Positions 35,026-44,347 of a stretch of 64,000 nt of DNA are shown one piece after another. Location of the stretch: positions 2,418,001-2,482,000 of the forward strand of contig NZ_CP063813.1 of assembly GCF_015277815.1 (NCBI RefSeq). Direction: 5' to 3'. The position numbers and the translations under genes were made by a program. Position 1 is the stretch's first letter. Each line of letters starts with the position of its first letter. Source of the stretch: Microbacterium atlanticum (GTDB lineage Bacteria > Actinomycetota > Actinomycetes > Actinomycetales > Microbacteriaceae). A model generated the notes under the pieces. That model was given only the letters and a program-made list of their open reading frames with translations, was not told the DNA's origin and made no database searches.

Positions 35026-36333
35026 GTGGCCGAGGCCCTGAGCATCACCGCCAGCAGCGTCGATCCGGGGCTGCTGACCCTCCCCTGGTCCACCCCGCTG
35101 GGCGACTGGCCGTCGAACCACATCGTGTTCCTGCCCAAAGGCATCTCGCGCCACCTGGTGCGGTTCGCGAACCTCTCCGGACGCGTCGTGGCCATCAAGG
35201 AGACCACCGAGGCGATGGCCCAGCGCGAGTACGACATGCTGGGCAACCTCGCCCGCCTGGACGTGCCGTGCGTGCAGCGTGTCGCCGTGATCGCCGGTCG
35301 GGCGGATGCCGCGGGCGAGCCGCTGCCGGCTGCCCTGGTGACCGCGCATCTGAAGTTCTCGCTGCCGTACCGCGCGCTGTTCACGCAGGTGCTCCGGCCC
35401 GACACCGCGACCCGGCTGGTGGACGCGCTCGCACTGCTTCTGGTGCGCCTCCACAACGTCGGCTTCTTCTGGGGCGACGTCTCGCTGTCGAACACGCTGT
35501 TCCGTCGCGACGCGGGCGCCTTCGCGGCGTACCTGGTCGACGCAGAGACCGGAGAGCTGCACGAGAGCGGGCTGACGCGCGGCCAGCGCACGCACGACCT
35601 CGACGTGGCGCGCACCAACATCGCGGGCGAGATCATGGACCTCGAGGCCGGCGGCCGCCTCGAGGGCGGCGTCGACGCGATCGCCATCGCCGACGGCATC
35701 GTGTCGTCGTACCACGCACTGTGGGCGGCGCTCACCGACGAGGAGACGTTCCGCTCCGACGAGGCGTGGCGACTCACCGAGCGCGTGCGGCGCCTCAACG
35801 ACCTGGGCTTCGACATCGGCGAGATGTCGATCCACACCGCCGCCGACGGCACCAGGGTCTCGATCCAGCCCAAGGTCGTCGACTCCGGTCACCACCAGCG
35901 CCGGCTGCTGCGGCTGACGGGCCTGGATGTCGAGGAGAATCAGGCGCGGCGACTCCTGAACGACCTGGACGAGTTCCGTGCCCGCATCTCGCGCCTCGGG
36001 TCGGATGAGGAGATGGTCGCGCACGAGTGGCTGACACGCGTGTTCGAGCCGGTGGTCAAGGCGATCCCGTGGGACCTCCGCTCCAAGCTCGAGCCGGCGG
36101 AGGTGTTCCACCAGCTGCTGGAGCACCGGTGGTACCTGTCGCAGGCGAAGGGCAAGTCGGTGCCGCTGGCCGAGACGCTGACGAGCTACATCGACAACGT
36201 GCTGCGGCACCGCCGAGACGAGGCGACGCTCATGGCCCCCTCCACCGAGACCGTGTCGCTCCCCGTGATCACCACGCCCAACCCGGTGCTCGACGACGAA
36301 GAGGCCGAGATCGACTGGCGCGACCTGGTCTGA
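35026..36333 (+). CDS. DUF4032 protein with kinase-like N-terminal domain
   Basis: A 435-residue protein. The N-terminal half resembles the lipopolysaccharide/aminoglycoside kinase fold: LSGRVVAIKETTEAMAQREYDML supplies the Lys and Glu, LLVRLHNVGFFWGDVSLSNTLF a catalytic-loop-like segment with an Asp-x4-Asn pattern, and AYLVDAETGE a DFG-like Asp. The C-terminal part (LLEHRWYLSQAKGKSVPL) is typical of DUF4032. Substrate unknown. The start is GTG at 35026. A small gap after it contains a copy of the 23-mer also found at 18882. Confidence 0.78.
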   Translation: MAEALSITASSVDPGLLTLPWSTPLGDWPSNHIVFLPKGISRHLVRFANLSGRVVAIKETTEAMAQREYDMLGNLARLDVPCVQRVAVIAGRADAAGEPLPAALVTAHLKFSLPYRALFTQVLRPDTATRLVDALALLLVRLHNVGFFWGDVSLSNTLFRRDAGAFAAYLVDAETGELHESGLTRGQRTHDLDVARTNIAGEIMDLEAGGRLEGGVDAIAIADGIVSSYHALWAALTDEETFRSDEAWRLTERVRRLNDLGFDIGEMSIHTAADGTRVSIQPKVVDSGHHQRRLLRLTGLDVEENQARRLLNDLDEFRARISRLGSDEEMVAHEWLTRVFEPVVKAIPWDLRSKLEPAEVFHQLLEHRWYLSQAKGKSVPLAETLTSYIDNVLRHRRDEATLMAPSTETVSLPVITTPNPVLDDEEAEIDWRDLV

Positions 36334-36397
36334 TCGAAGGATCGGCGGAAGCCGGACGCATCAACGCGCGCTGGCGCTCGTATCGCCCCGCGCCGCG

Positions 36398-37039
36398 TCA
36401 GTACCCGACGGTGAAACGCCTGCGGGGGTGCTTCGGGTGCTCGATCTCGTCGAGGACGGCGACGGCGAAGTCCTCACCCGAGATGAACGACTCGCCCGCG
36501 GCGTCCGTCACGATCACGTCGCCGCCGGTGCGGTACGAGCCGGTGCGCTCTCCCGGGTTGTAGGCGCCGAAGCCGCCGGCCGGGTGGATGTAGAACCAGT
36601 CCAGCGACGCGGGCCCCGCCTGCAGGTCCTCCAGCACGCCGATCGCCTCGAGGGCCTCGGCCTTGTACTCCTCCGCGAAGGACGGCAGGTCCACGACGCG
36701 CTTCCCGTCTTCGGTCACCAGGCTCCCTCCGGCGCCGCCGACCACGCCCAGGCGCACGCCCTCGGGAAGCAGCGACGCCAGGGCGGCGAGGTTCGGGCGA
36801 ACCAGGCCCTGCATCTCACCGCGCGCGGCCACCGCCGACACGACCACGTCGACGCCTTCGAGCTGTGCCAGAAGGTCGGGGACATCGGTCAGCGAGCCCT
36901 CGGTGTACAGCGCACCCTCGTGACGCTCGGCGGGGAGGCGGCGCGCGATCGACAGCACGGTGTGGCCGCGGTTCACCGCCTCGGCGACGATGTGCCGGCC
37001 GGCGTAGCCCGAGCCTCCGATGACGGCGATGCGTGCCAT
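36398..37039 (-). CDS. NAD(P)-binding SDR-like protein
   Basis: A 213-residue atypical short-chain dehydrogenase (NmrA/YwnB-like): AVIGGSGYAGRHIVAEAVNRGHTVLS is the Rossmann nucleotide site, VDVVVSAVAARGEM strand 4, and LDWFYIHPAGGFGAYNPGERTG the substrate-side region. The usual YxxxK pair is not evident, so it may be a redox sensor or a reductase with an unknown substrate. Monocistronic. Confidence 0.8.
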   Translation of the reverse strand: MARIAVIGGSGYAGRHIVAEAVNRGHTVLSIARRLPAERHEGALYTEGSLTDVPDLLAQLEGVDVVVSAVAARGEMQGLVRPNLAALASLLPEGVRLGVVGGAGGSLVTEDGKRVVDLPSFAEEYKAEALEAIGVLEDLQAGPASLDWFYIHPAGGFGAYNPGERTGSYRTGGDVIVTDAAGESFISGEDFAVAVLDEIEHPKHPRRRFTVGY

Positions 37040-37140
37040 GGTGTCCCCTTCGATGAGTCGCGGTGCCGGCGGTCCGGCCCGTGGTTGAGAAGCGTGCGAA
37101 GCGCCGGCGTATTCCCGGATGGGCGATGCGTCGTCGCAGC

Positions 37141-38145
37141 TCAGTCGGTCCGCGCGCTGCGCAGCGTCGCGACCTGATAGAGGGCGACGGATGCCGCGAT
37201 CCCGGCGTTGAGCGATTCCGTGGCCGCCGAGATGGGGATGGACACGATCTGGTCGCAGGTCTCGGTGACCAGGCGGGAGAGCCCCTTGCCCTCCGAGCCG
37301 ACGACCACCACGACCGGGCGGTCGGCGAGCTCGAGCGCGGGAAGAGAGACGTCGCCGCCGCCGTCGAGACCGAGGACGAAGACCCCTTGCTTCTTGAACT
37401 CCTTGAGCGTGGTGGTCAGGTTCGGCGCCACCGCGACCGGGATCCGCGCCGCCGCGCCCGCGCTCGTCTTCCATGCCGCCGAGTTCACGCCCGCCGACCG
37501 CCGCTGCGGCACGATGACGCCCTGACCGCCGAACGCCGCCGTCGAGCGGATGATGGCTCCGAGGTTGCGCGGGTCGGTGACGCCGTCGAGGGCCACCAGC
37601 AGCGGGACCTCGTCGCGGTCGATGATCTCCTCCAGCAGGTCCTGCGGGTGCGCGTACTCGTAGGGCGGGACCTTGAGCGCGACGCCCTGGTGCACGCCGT
37701 CGAAGCCGGCCATACGGTCCAGCTCCGGCCGTGTCACCTCGAGCACCGGGATGTCGCGGTGCGTGGCGATCGCCAGCATCTCCTTGACGCGGTCGTCCAT
37801 CTCGACGCGCTGCGCGATGTAGAAGGCCGTCGCGGGGATCTTGGCCCGCAGCGCCTCGAGCACCGAGTTGCGGCCGGTGACGGTCTCGGTGTCATCGCCC
37901 GCCTTGGCCTTGCCACGGCTGGCGGCAGCGCCCTGCGTGGGACGCTGGCCGGGCTTGCCCTTGCCCCCGGCAGCGGCGAAGCGCTCGGCGGCGGCCTTGC
38001 GCTTGCCGGCGGGGTGCCAGGCCCGGTCCTCGGCCTTCGGGGTGGGCCCTCGCCCCTCGAGGGAGCGCTTGTTCTTGCCCCCGGTGCCCTTGGTGGCACC
38101 CTTCTTCTTGCTGTTGCCCGCTCCGGGGCGTGCCGGCTTAGCCAT
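37141..38145 (-). CDS. rlmB: 23S rRNA 2'-O-methyltransferase (RlmB/TrmH family)
   Basis: A 334-residue SpoU-family methyltransferase. A basic, low-complexity N-terminal extension of about 95 residues precedes the substrate-binding domain (NSVLEALRAK) and the SPOUT knot: DGVTDPRNLGAIIRSTAAFG, VVVVGSEGKGLSRLV, and SIPISAATESLNAGIAASVALY. It probably methylates G2251 of 23S rRNA. It overlaps cysS by 8 bases, an order shared with mycobacteria. Confidence 0.9.
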   Translation of the reverse strand: MAKPARPGAGNSKKKGATKGTGGKNKRSLEGRGPTPKAEDRAWHPAGKRKAAAERFAAAGGKGKPGQRPTQGAAASRGKAKAGDDTETVTGRNSVLEALRAKIPATAFYIAQRVEMDDRVKEMLAIATHRDIPVLEVTRPELDRMAGFDGVHQGVALKVPPYEYAHPQDLLEEIIDRDEVPLLVALDGVTDPRNLGAIIRSTAAFGGQGVIVPQRRSAGVNSAAWKTSAGAAARIPVAVAPNLTTTLKEFKKQGVFVLGLDGGGDVSLPALELADRPVVVVVGSEGKGLSRLVTETCDQIVSIPISAATESLNAGIAASVALYQVATLRSARTD

Positions 38146-39583
38146 CGATCAAACTCCAGTGGGTTCCGTCTGCGGTGTCTTCCAGGGCGATGCCGGCCGC
38201 CGCGATCGCGTCGCGGATCCGGTCCGCCGCCGCCCAGTCCTTCGCGACGCGGGCATCGGCGCGCTGCGCGATCATCGTCTGCACCAGCGTGTCGAGGGCG
38301 GATGCCTCGGCCGAGGCATCCGCCGTCCGCCAGTGCGGGTCCAGGGGGTCGATCCCCAGGACGCCGGTCATCACGGCCACATCGGCGAAGGCGCGCAGCG
38401 CACCCTCCCCGTCGCCGGCGTCGAGAGCCGAATTGCCGTCCCGCACCGTCTCGTGCAGCACGGCGAGCGCCTGCGGGACGCCGAGGTCGTCGTCGAGCGC
38501 GGCGGCGAAGGCGAGCGGGACCTCCGCGTTCAGTCGCACGTCGTCCGCATCGTCGCGCAGGGTGCGCAGGGCCCGCTCGAGGAACGTCCGGATGCGGCCG
38601 ACGGCCGCCTCGGCGTCGTCGAACGTCGACGTCGTGATGTCGAGGCTGGAGCGGTAGTGGGCCGCGGCGAGCGCGTAGCGGACGACGAGCGGGTCGCGCT
38701 CGCGCAGGACGTCCTCGGCGAGGAGGAAGTTGAACAGCGACTTCGACATCTTCTGCGCGCCGACGGTGACCAGCCCGTTGTGCACCCAGTAGCGCGCGAA
38801 GCCGTCGCCGGCGGCGGTGGACTGCGCCAGCTCGTTCTCGTGGTGCGGGAAGCGCAGATCCAGGCCGCCGCCGTGGATGTCGAACTCCCTCCCGAGGTAG
38901 CGGCGCGACATGGCGGAGCACTCGATGTGCCAGCCGGGCCGGCCCGGCCCCCAGGGCGAGTCCCAGATCGCCGACGACGGCTCGCCGGGCTTGGCGCCTT
39001 TCCACAGCGCGAAGTCGCGGGGGTCTCGCTTGCCGCGAGGGTCGGCGTCGGCGGCAGGCTCCATGGCGTCGATGCTCTGCCGCGTCAGCGAGCCGTAGCC
39101 GGGCCACGAGCGCACGTCGAAGTACACGTCGCCCGAGGCATCCGTCCCCTCTGTCCCTGACCCCGTCGAGCGGGCGGCATAGGCGTGCCCGGACTCGATG
39201 AGCCGGGCGATCAGCTCCTGCATCTGCGGGATCGAGGCCGTCGCGCGCGGCTCGTAGGTGGGGGGAAGGATGCCGATCGCGGCGTACGCGCGGGTGAACG
39301 CGATCTCCATGCGATAGGCCAGGGCCCACCACGGCTCCGTGTCGGTGGCGTTGACCAGCACCTTGTCGTCGATGTCGGTGACGTTGCGCACGAAGGTGAC
39401 GCGGCCGTACCGATGCGTGAGCCAGCGGCGCAGGATGTCGAAGCTCAGAGCTCCCCGCAGGTGGCCGATGTGGGGCCCGGACTGCACGGTCGGGCCGCAG
39501 ACGTAGACGGTGACGTTTCCGGGGTCGAGGGGTACGAAGTCGCGCAGCGCCTGCGCCCTGGTGTCGTACAGCTGAACCGTCAC
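38138..39583 (-). CDS. cysS: Cysteinyl-tRNA synthetase
   Basis: A 481-residue class I synthetase. [21 protein letters not shown] is the HIGH region (zinc Cys near 30), [29 protein letters not shown] holds the other zinc ligands, and KMSKSLFN the KMSKS loop. The start is GTG at 39583 with TAGGCT six bases upstream (leaderless). Two inverted octamers occur inside the gene at 38298 and 38313. Confidence 0.96.
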   Translation of the reverse strand: MTVQLYDTRAQALRDFVPLDPGNVTVYVCGPTVQSGPHIGHLRGALSFDILRRWLTHRYGRVTFVRNVTDIDDKVLVNATDTEPWWALAYRMEIAFTRAYAAIGILPPTYEPRATASIPQMQELIARLIESGHAYAARSTGSGTEGTDASGDVYFDVRSWPGYGSLTRQSIDAMEPAADADPRGKRDPRDFALWKGAKPGEPSSAIWDSPWGPGRPGWHIECSAMSRRYLGREFDIHGGGLDLRFPHHENELAQSTAAGDGFARYWVHNGLVTVGAQKMSKSLFNFLLAEDVLRERDPLVVRYALAAAHYRSSLDITTSTFDDAEAAVGRIRTFLERALRTLRDDADDVRLNAEVPLAFAAALDDDLGVPQALAVLHETVRDGNSALDAGDGEGALRAFADVAVMTGVLGIDPLDPHWRTADASAEASALDTLVQTMIAQRADARVAKDWAAADRIRDAIAAAGIALEDTADGTHWSLIDG

Positions 39584-39589
39584 CGCACC

Positions 39590-39595
39590 AGCCTA
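39590..39595 (-). promoter_or_regulatory. -10 element of leaderless cysS promoter
   Basis: Minus strand TAGGCT, six bases, then GTG. No ribosome site. The divergent transporter gene has GTATAT about six bases before its ATG. Confidence 0.5.
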
Positions 39596-39667
39596 CCGGC
39601 GGGGCCCGCCGACTCCCTCGGACGCCGCTTCGGTGCGCAGGGGCAGGCTGTCTTGGTATATGAACGG

Positions 39668-40600
39668 ATGGTGCATGTGCTCGCCGTCCTCGCCGCTGCC
39701 GTGCTCTTCGGCACCACGGGCACCTCGCAGGCGCTCGGCCCCGACGGCACGACGCCGCTGTCGATCGGCGTCATGCGCATGGTGATCGGCGGCACGGGTC
39801 TGGCGGTCATCGCGTTCTCGCTCGCCGCCCGCCACGCCCGGCGGCGCACCGCGGACGCGTCGCGGCCCCGGCTGACCCTGCGGCCGCTGTCGCTGATGGT
39901 GCTCACTGGCGCGTGCCTCGCGCTCTACCAGCCGCTCTTCTTCCTCGGCACCGAGCGCAACGGCGTCGCGGTCGGGACGGTGGTCGCGCTCGGGTCGGCA
40001 CCGATCCTCGCGGGCGTCCTCGAGTGGGCGCTCACGCGCCGGTCCCCCACCGCGACGTGGATGGCGGCCACCGCGCTCGCGACGCTGGGCGTGGTGCTGC
40101 TGGGCTCGGGGGGCGAGGCGGGCGCCGGCGGCGGCACCGACCCGATCGGCCTGCTCGGCTCGGTCGGCGCGGGCGCCTCGTTCGCCGTCATCGCCAACGC
40201 TCAGCGGCGCCTCCTCGACGACGGTTGGGACCCCTTCACGGTCGTGGGGGCCATGGGCGCGAGCTCGGCGGCCATCTGCGTCTTCGCGCTGCCGTTCGTC
40301 GATCTCGCGTGGCTCGGCACCGCGTCCGGGGTCGTGATGGCCCTGTGGCTGGGCCTGGGAACCATCTCCATCGCGTACGTGCTGTTCACCTGGGGCCTGA
40401 GCGGCCTCTCCGCCGCGACGGCGGCGACTCTCACCCTCGGCGAGCCGCTGACGGCGAGCGTCCTCGGCATCGTCCTGCTGGGTGAGCGACTCTCGGCGCT
40501 CGCCGTCGTCGGGCTCGTCGTGCTCGCCGCCGGCCTGGCGCTGCTGGCATGGGGATCCCGCGCGCCCCGCGATCCGGCGCCGTACGCGGTCGAGGCGTGA
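39668..40600 (+). CDS. EamA/DMT-family transporter
   Basis: A 310-residue protein with ten predicted helices in two EamA repeats (LAVLAAAVLFGTTGTSQALG and GLLGSVGAGASFAVIANAQRR starting the halves; LGEPLTASVLGIVLLGERLS is the classical end motif). Probably a metabolite or amino acid exporter. The start is ATG 39668; the frame is open far upstream, but that region is antisense to cysS. Together with the GNAT gene it interrupts the cysS-ispDF block. Confidence 0.85.
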   Translation: MVHVLAVLAAAVLFGTTGTSQALGPDGTTPLSIGVMRMVIGGTGLAVIAFSLAARHARRRTADASRPRLTLRPLSLMVLTGACLALYQPLFFLGTERNGVAVGTVVALGSAPILAGVLEWALTRRSPTATWMAATALATLGVVLLGSGGEAGAGGGTDPIGLLGSVGAGASFAVIANAQRRLLDDGWDPFTVVGAMGASSAAICVFALPFVDLAWLGTASGVVMALWLGLGTISIAYVLFTWGLSGLSAATAATLTLGEPLTASVLGIVLLGERLSALAVVGLVVLAAGLALLAWGSRAPRDPAPYAVEA

Positions 40601-40658
40601 CCCGTCGTCCCCGGCGGAAACACGGCCGCAACGCGCAGGTGGCACACTGGGCCGCGAC

Positions 40659-41126
40659 ATGCAGCGCACCATCGACATCCGCAGCGACGACCTGAGCGGC
40701 CAGGCGACCAGACGCCTCATCGCGCTCCACCTGGCCGGGATGCACGACACCTCTCCCCCGGAGAGCGTGCACGCCCTCGACGTCGACGCGCTGCGGCATC
40801 CGTCTGTCACGGTCTGGTCGGCGTGGATCGACGGCGACCTGGCGGGTGTGGGGGCGCTGAAGGACCTCGGCGGCGGGCGCGGCGAGATCAAGTCGATGCG
40901 CGTGGCCGACCGGTTCCTGGGATTCGGCGTGGGTCGTGCACTGCTGCGGCATGTCGTGGGCGAGGCGCGCGCACGCGGCATGACGTCGCTGTGGCTGGAA
41001 ACCGGCTCCACCCCGGAGTTCCTGCCCGCGCAGCGGCTCTACGAGAGCGAGGGCTTCGCGCTCTGCGGCCCGTTCGGCGACTACGCGCCCGACCCGTACT
41101 CGGTCTTCATGACGCGCGCGCTCTGA
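40659..41126 (+). CDS. GNAT family N-acetyltransferase
   Basis: A 155-residue acetyltransferase: EIKSMRVADRFLGFGVGRALLRHVVGEARARG is the acetyl-CoA motif A (R/Q-x-x-G-x-G/A), followed by LETGSTPEFLPAQRLYESEGFALCGPFGDY. ElaA/YjhQ-like. The acceptor is unknown. Same strand as the EamA gene, 58 bases downstream, and convergent with ispDF. Confidence 0.87.
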   Translation: MQRTIDIRSDDLSGQATRRLIALHLAGMHDTSPPESVHALDVDALRHPSVTVWSAWIDGDLAGVGALKDLGGGRGEIKSMRVADRFLGFGVGRALLRHVVGEARARGMTSLWLETGSTPEFLPAQRLYESEGFALCGPFGDYAPDPYSVFMTRAL

Positions 41127-41136
41127 CCTCCGGCCG

Positions 41137-42339
41137 TCACGCCGGCACGACGAGCGCCACCGCGAACGCCGACACGCCCTCTCCGGTGCCGGTGAAGCCG
41201 AGGCCGTCGGTGGTCGTCGCCGAGATCGACACAGGGGCGCCGCCGAGCGCGGCCGACAGCGCCCTCTCGGCCTCGGCGCGCCGCACCGCGAACCGGGGCC
41301 GGTTGGCCTGCACCTGGACCGACACGTTGCCCACGCGCCACCCCGCCTCCCCCAGGATCGCGAGCGTCCGGGTGAGGAACGCATCCGCATGCGCGCCGGC
41401 GTACTCCGGGTGATCCGTGCCGAAGTGGGTGCCGATGTCGCCCAGGCCGGCGGCGGCCAGCAGCGCGTCGACCATCGCGTGCGCGACGGCGTCGCCGTCG
41501 GAATGACCCGACAGCGGCGTCTCCCCCGGCCATTCCAGGCCCGCGAGCCAGAGTGTGCCGGCACCGCCGAACGCGTGCACATCGGTGCCGACGCCCACGC
41601 GCGGCAGGGCCGGCGCGGGGTCCAGGTGGGCAGCGGGGTGCGGTGCCGGCGCCGCCACGAGGTGCCGGGCTCGCTCCAGGTCGGCGGGCGTCGTGATCTT
41701 GAAGGCGAGCGGATGCCCCGGCACGGCCGCGACCGGATGACCGGCCTCCGCGACCAGCGCCGCGTCGTCGGTGAACTCGCCCGCCGGCGCGGCATATGCC
41801 GCGTCGAGCACGTCCCGGCGAAACCCCTGCGGCGTCTGCGCGGCCGCGAGCTCGGAGCGATCCACTCCGGCCACGACTTCGCCGGCGGAGACGCGCTTAA
41901 TCGTGTCGATCACGGGAAGCACGGGGATGGCGGCGACCGCGCTGCCGTCGACGGCGGCGATGACGCGCGCGAACACATCCGCGGGGGTCAGCGCACGGGC
42001 CGCATCGTGCACGAGCACGATCTCGACATCCGCCCACAGCGCCCTCAGGCCCGCGGCGACGGATCCCTGGCGGGTCCGCGCGCCGGTGACCACCGAGGCG
42101 AGGTCACGCCGGTCGCCCGCGGCGGCGAGCGCCTCGCTGAGCGCGTCGCTCTCACGACCCTCCGGCGCCACGACGACCACCTGCGCCGGCTCCGCCGCGA
42201 ACACCCCTCGCAGGGCATGGCGGAGGATGCTGTGGCCGTCGATCCCCACGAACGCCTTGGGCGCCGGCGCACCGAGGCGCGTTCCGGAGCCGGCGGCCAC
42301 GACGATGATGCCGATGCGAGGTGCCGGAGTGATTCCCAC
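41137..42339 (-). CDS. ispDF: Bifunctional IspD/IspF (MEP pathway)
   Basis: A 400-residue fusion. Residues 1-230: IspD cytidylyltransferase ([47 protein letters not shown]). Residues 245-400: IspF MECDP synthase ([11 protein letters not shown] with the zinc Asp/His, [32 protein letters not shown]). It makes CDP-methylerythritol and cyclises the 2-phosphate intermediate. GTG start, six bases after TAGCGT. In mycobacteria ispD and ispF are separate adjacent genes after carD; here they are fused. Confidence 0.95.
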   Translation of the reverse strand: MGITPAPRIGIIVVAAGSGTRLGAPAPKAFVGIDGHSILRHALRGVFAAEPAQVVVVAPEGRESDALSEALAAAGDRRDLASVVTGARTRQGSVAAGLRALWADVEIVLVHDAARALTPADVFARVIAAVDGSAVAAIPVLPVIDTIKRVSAGEVVAGVDRSELAAAQTPQGFRRDVLDAAYAAPAGEFTDDAALVAEAGHPVAAVPGHPLAFKITTPADLERARHLVAAPAPHPAAHLDPAPALPRVGVGTDVHAFGGAGTLWLAGLEWPGETPLSGHSDGDAVAHAMVDALLAAAGLGDIGTHFGTDHPEYAGAHADAFLTRTLAILGEAGWRVGNVSVQVQANRPRFAVRRAEAERALSAALGGAPVSISATTTDGLGFTGTGEGVSAFAVALVVPA

Positions 42340-42345
42340 GGCTTC

Positions 42346-42351
42346 ACGCTA
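42346..42351 (-). promoter_or_regulatory. -10 element of leaderless ispDF promoter
   Basis: Minus strand TAGCGT, six bases, then the GTG start of ispDF. Confidence 0.5.
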
Positions 42352-42381
42352 TCGCGCCGATGACCGCGCGCCGTCGCGCGC

Positions 42382-42427
42382 AGACAGCGGAACGGCGCCC
42401 CGCGGGGCGCCGTTCCGATGGCTGTCT
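42382..42427 (-). terminator. Hairpin between carD and ispDF
   Basis: GGAACGGCGCC/GGCGCCGTTCC nested inside AGACAGC/GCTGTCT, starting at the carD stop. It would limit read-through from carD into ispDF, consistent with ispDF having its own promoter. Confidence 0.7.
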
Positions 42428-42909
42428 CAGCTTGCGAGGACCTCGTCGAGGAGGACGCTGGCCTGCTCCTCGTCGGTCTTCTCGGCGAGGGCGAGCTCCG
42501 AGATGAGGATCTGCTTCGCCTTGGCGAGCATGCGCTTCTCGCCGGCGGACAGGCCGCGGTCCTGGTCGCGGCGCCACAGGTCGCGGACGACCTCGCTGAC
42601 CTTGATCACATCGCCGGAGGCGAGCTTCTCGAGGTTCGCCTTGTAGCGGCGGGACCAGTTCGTGGGCTCCTCCGTGAACGGCGCGCGCAACACCTCGAAG
42701 ACCTTGTCGAGGCCCTCCTTGCCGATGACGTCGCGGACGCCGACCAGGTCGACGTTCTCTGCGGGTACTTCGATGATGAGATCACCCTGCGTGACGTTGA
42801 GCTTCAGATACTTCTTCGTCTCGCCCTTGATGATCCGGTCTTTGACCTCGATGATCGTTGCCGCCCCGTGGTGGGGGTAGACGACCGTCTCGCCAACCTC
42901 AAAAAGCAT
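42427..42909 (-). CDS. carD: CarD-family RNA polymerase-binding regulator
   Basis: A 160-residue CarD (162 in mycobacteria). The N-terminal Tudor-like RID domain begins [19 protein letters not shown]; the C-terminal helical DNA-binding domain has [15 protein letters not shown] with the conserved Trp. It binds the beta lobe of RNA polymerase and stabilises open complexes, chiefly at rRNA promoters. GAAAGGA lies upstream of the ATG. The gene order lpqE-carD-ispDF is conserved with Mycobacterium. Confidence 0.95.
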   Translation of the reverse strand: MLFEVGETVVYPHHGAATIIEVKDRIIKGETKKYLKLNVTQGDLIIEVPAENVDLVGVRDVIGKEGLDKVFEVLRAPFTEEPTNWSRRYKANLEKLASGDVIKVSEVVRDLWRRDQDRGLSAGEKRMLAKAKQILISELALAEKTDEEQASVLLDEVLAS

Positions 42910-43025
42910 GGAGTTATGTCCTTTCGGCAACCTCCAGGATACCACAGGAGAAATACGCTAAGGTTCGCCGCCCCACCCTCTCGCACGTGGGCCCGGCGTG
43001 CACCGGCCGGGCGGCTGCGAACCCC

Positions 43026-43031
43026 TAGAAT
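43026..43031 (+). promoter_or_regulatory. -10 element before the LpqE-like gene
   Basis: TAGAAT about 33 bases before the GTG start, leaving a short leader with GGGAGG. Confidence 0.45.
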
Positions 43032-43064
43032 GCTGGAGAACCGTCATCCGTCTTGGGAGGATCC

Positions 43065-43604
43065 GTGATCTCGACACACCGCCGCAACGGCATCGCGAAC
43101 GGCCGATCCGCGGCGGCAACCGGTTCGGCGGCGCGCCGCCTCGTCTCGGCGCTCGCCTTGGGCGGTGCCCTCGCGCTCACCGCGACCGGGTGCGCCATGG
43201 TCTCCCCGCAGGCGACGACGATCGAGTACTCCGCGGCCGAGGGCACGAACGTCTACGGCGGCGGACCGGTCCAGGTCCGCAACGCGCAGATCGTGGCCAG
43301 CGAAGACGGCAGCGAGGGCAACTTCGTGGCGGCCCTGGTCAACAACACCGAAGAGTCCCACACCCTGAACATCCAGTTCGGCGGCGCGGATTCCGACATC
43401 TCGCTCACGGTCCGCGTTCCCGCGGAGACCGTGCTGAGCCTCGGCGCCGAGGACGGAGAGGAGCCGATCCTCATCGAGAATCTCGACACCATGCCGGGCG
43501 CGTACATCGACGGGTACTTCCAGTCCGGCGACGCGGAGGGCGAGCTCACCTCGATCCCGGTGCTCGACGGGACGCTCGACTACCTCTCGGCGCTCGCTCC
43601 CTGA
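43065..43604 (+). CDS. LpqE-like lipoprotein
   Basis: About 179 residues from GTG 43065, with GGGAGG four bases upstream; an in-frame TTG at 43053 is less likely. An Arg-rich N-terminus, hydrophobic LVSALALGGALALTATGC with a lipobox-like Cys near 44, then a beta-rich domain (VRNAQIVASEDGSEGNFVAALVNN, LGAEDGEEPILIENLD). Position divergent from carD matches mycobacterial lpqE (Rv3584), so I call it LpqE-like. Fold resembles small secreted beta-sandwich domains; function not certain. Confidence 0.7.
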   Translation: MISTHRRNGIANGRSAAATGSAARRLVSALALGGALALTATGCAMVSPQATTIEYSAAEGTNVYGGGPVQVRNAQIVASEDGSEGNFVAALVNNTEESHTLNIQFGGADSDISLTVRVPAETVLSLGAEDGEEPILIENLDTMPGAYIDGYFQSGDAEGELTSIPVLDGTLDYLSALAP

Positions 43605-43616
43605 GCTTCGTTCGCA

Positions 43617-43648
43617 GAAGAGGGCGACCCGGTGGGGCCGCCCTCTTC
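43617..43648. terminator. Bidirectional hairpin between LpqE-like gene and regX3
   Basis: Perfect 10-bp stem GAAGAGGGCG/CGCCCTCTTC between two convergent genes. Confidence 0.75.
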
Positions 43649-43663
43649 ACGTGCATGAGGCGC

Positions 43664-44347
43664 TCAGCCCTCGAAGCGGTAGCCGAGACCTCGGACCGTG
43701 AGCAGCATCTCCGGCGCGCCGGGGTTCCTCTCGATGCGCGACCGGATGCGCTTGATGTGCACGTCCAGCGTCTTGGTGTCGCCGAAGTAGTCGCTCCCCC
43801 AGACGCGATCGATGAGCTGGCCCCGGGTGAGCACCCGGCCGGCGTTGCGCATCAGCACTTCGAGCAGCTCGAATTCCTTGAGCGGCATGTTGATCTCGTC
43901 GCCGTCGACAGCCACGGTGTGGCGGTCGATGTCGAGCACGACGCGGCCGGATTCCAGGACGCGATCCTCCAGATCCGCGTCCATCTGCGCGAATCGCCGC
44001 AGCACCGCCCGCATGCGGGCGAGCAGCTCGCGCGCCGAGTACGGCTTGGTGACGTAGTCGTCGGCGCCGAGCTCGAGGCCGACCACGATGTCGACCTCCG
44101 AGTCCTTGGCGGTGAGCATGATGATCGGCACCGATGAGGTGGCGCGGATCTGGCGGCAGACCTCGGTTCCCGGCATCCCGGGCAGCATCAGGTCCAGCAG
44201 CACGATGTCGGCGCCGCGCTCGCGGAACGCGGTCAGCGCCGCCGGTCCGTCCTCGGCGATCTCGACGTCGAACCCCTCGCGGCGGAGGAGGTAGGCCAGC
44301 GGGTCGGCGAGGTCGGGCTCGTCCTCGACGATCAGGACGCGGGTCAT
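43664..44347 (-). CDS. regX3: Phosphate response regulator RegX3 (PhoP type)
   Basis: A 227-residue OmpR-family regulator, the same length as mycobacterial RegX3. Receiver: VEDEPDL, phospho-Asp in VLLDLMLPGMPG near 52, DDYVTKPYSARELLARM. DNA-binding: LKEFELLEVLMRNAGRVLTRGQLIDRVWGSDYFGDTKTLDVHIKRIRSRIE. It activates phosphate starvation genes by binding tandem PHO repeats. Overlaps senX3 by four bases (ATGA). Neighbours gpmA and phoU support the assignment. Confidence 0.92.
   Translation of the reverse strand: MTRVLIVEDEPDLADPLAYLLRREGFDVEIAEDGPAALTAFRERGADIVLLDLMLPGMPGTEVCRQIRATSSVPIIMLTAKDSEVDIVVGLELGADDYVTKPYSARELLARMRAVLRRFAQMDADLEDRVLESGRVVLDIDRHTVAVDGDEINMPLKEFELLEVLMRNAGRVLTRGQLIDRVWGSDYFGDTKTLDVHIKRIRSRIERNPGAPEMLLTVRGLGYRFEG

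Noticed and set aside
38298-38320. Inverted octamer pair as a terminator
   Set aside because: It lies inside the cysS coding region, in frame, so a terminator there is unlikely; it is counted only as an octamer pair.
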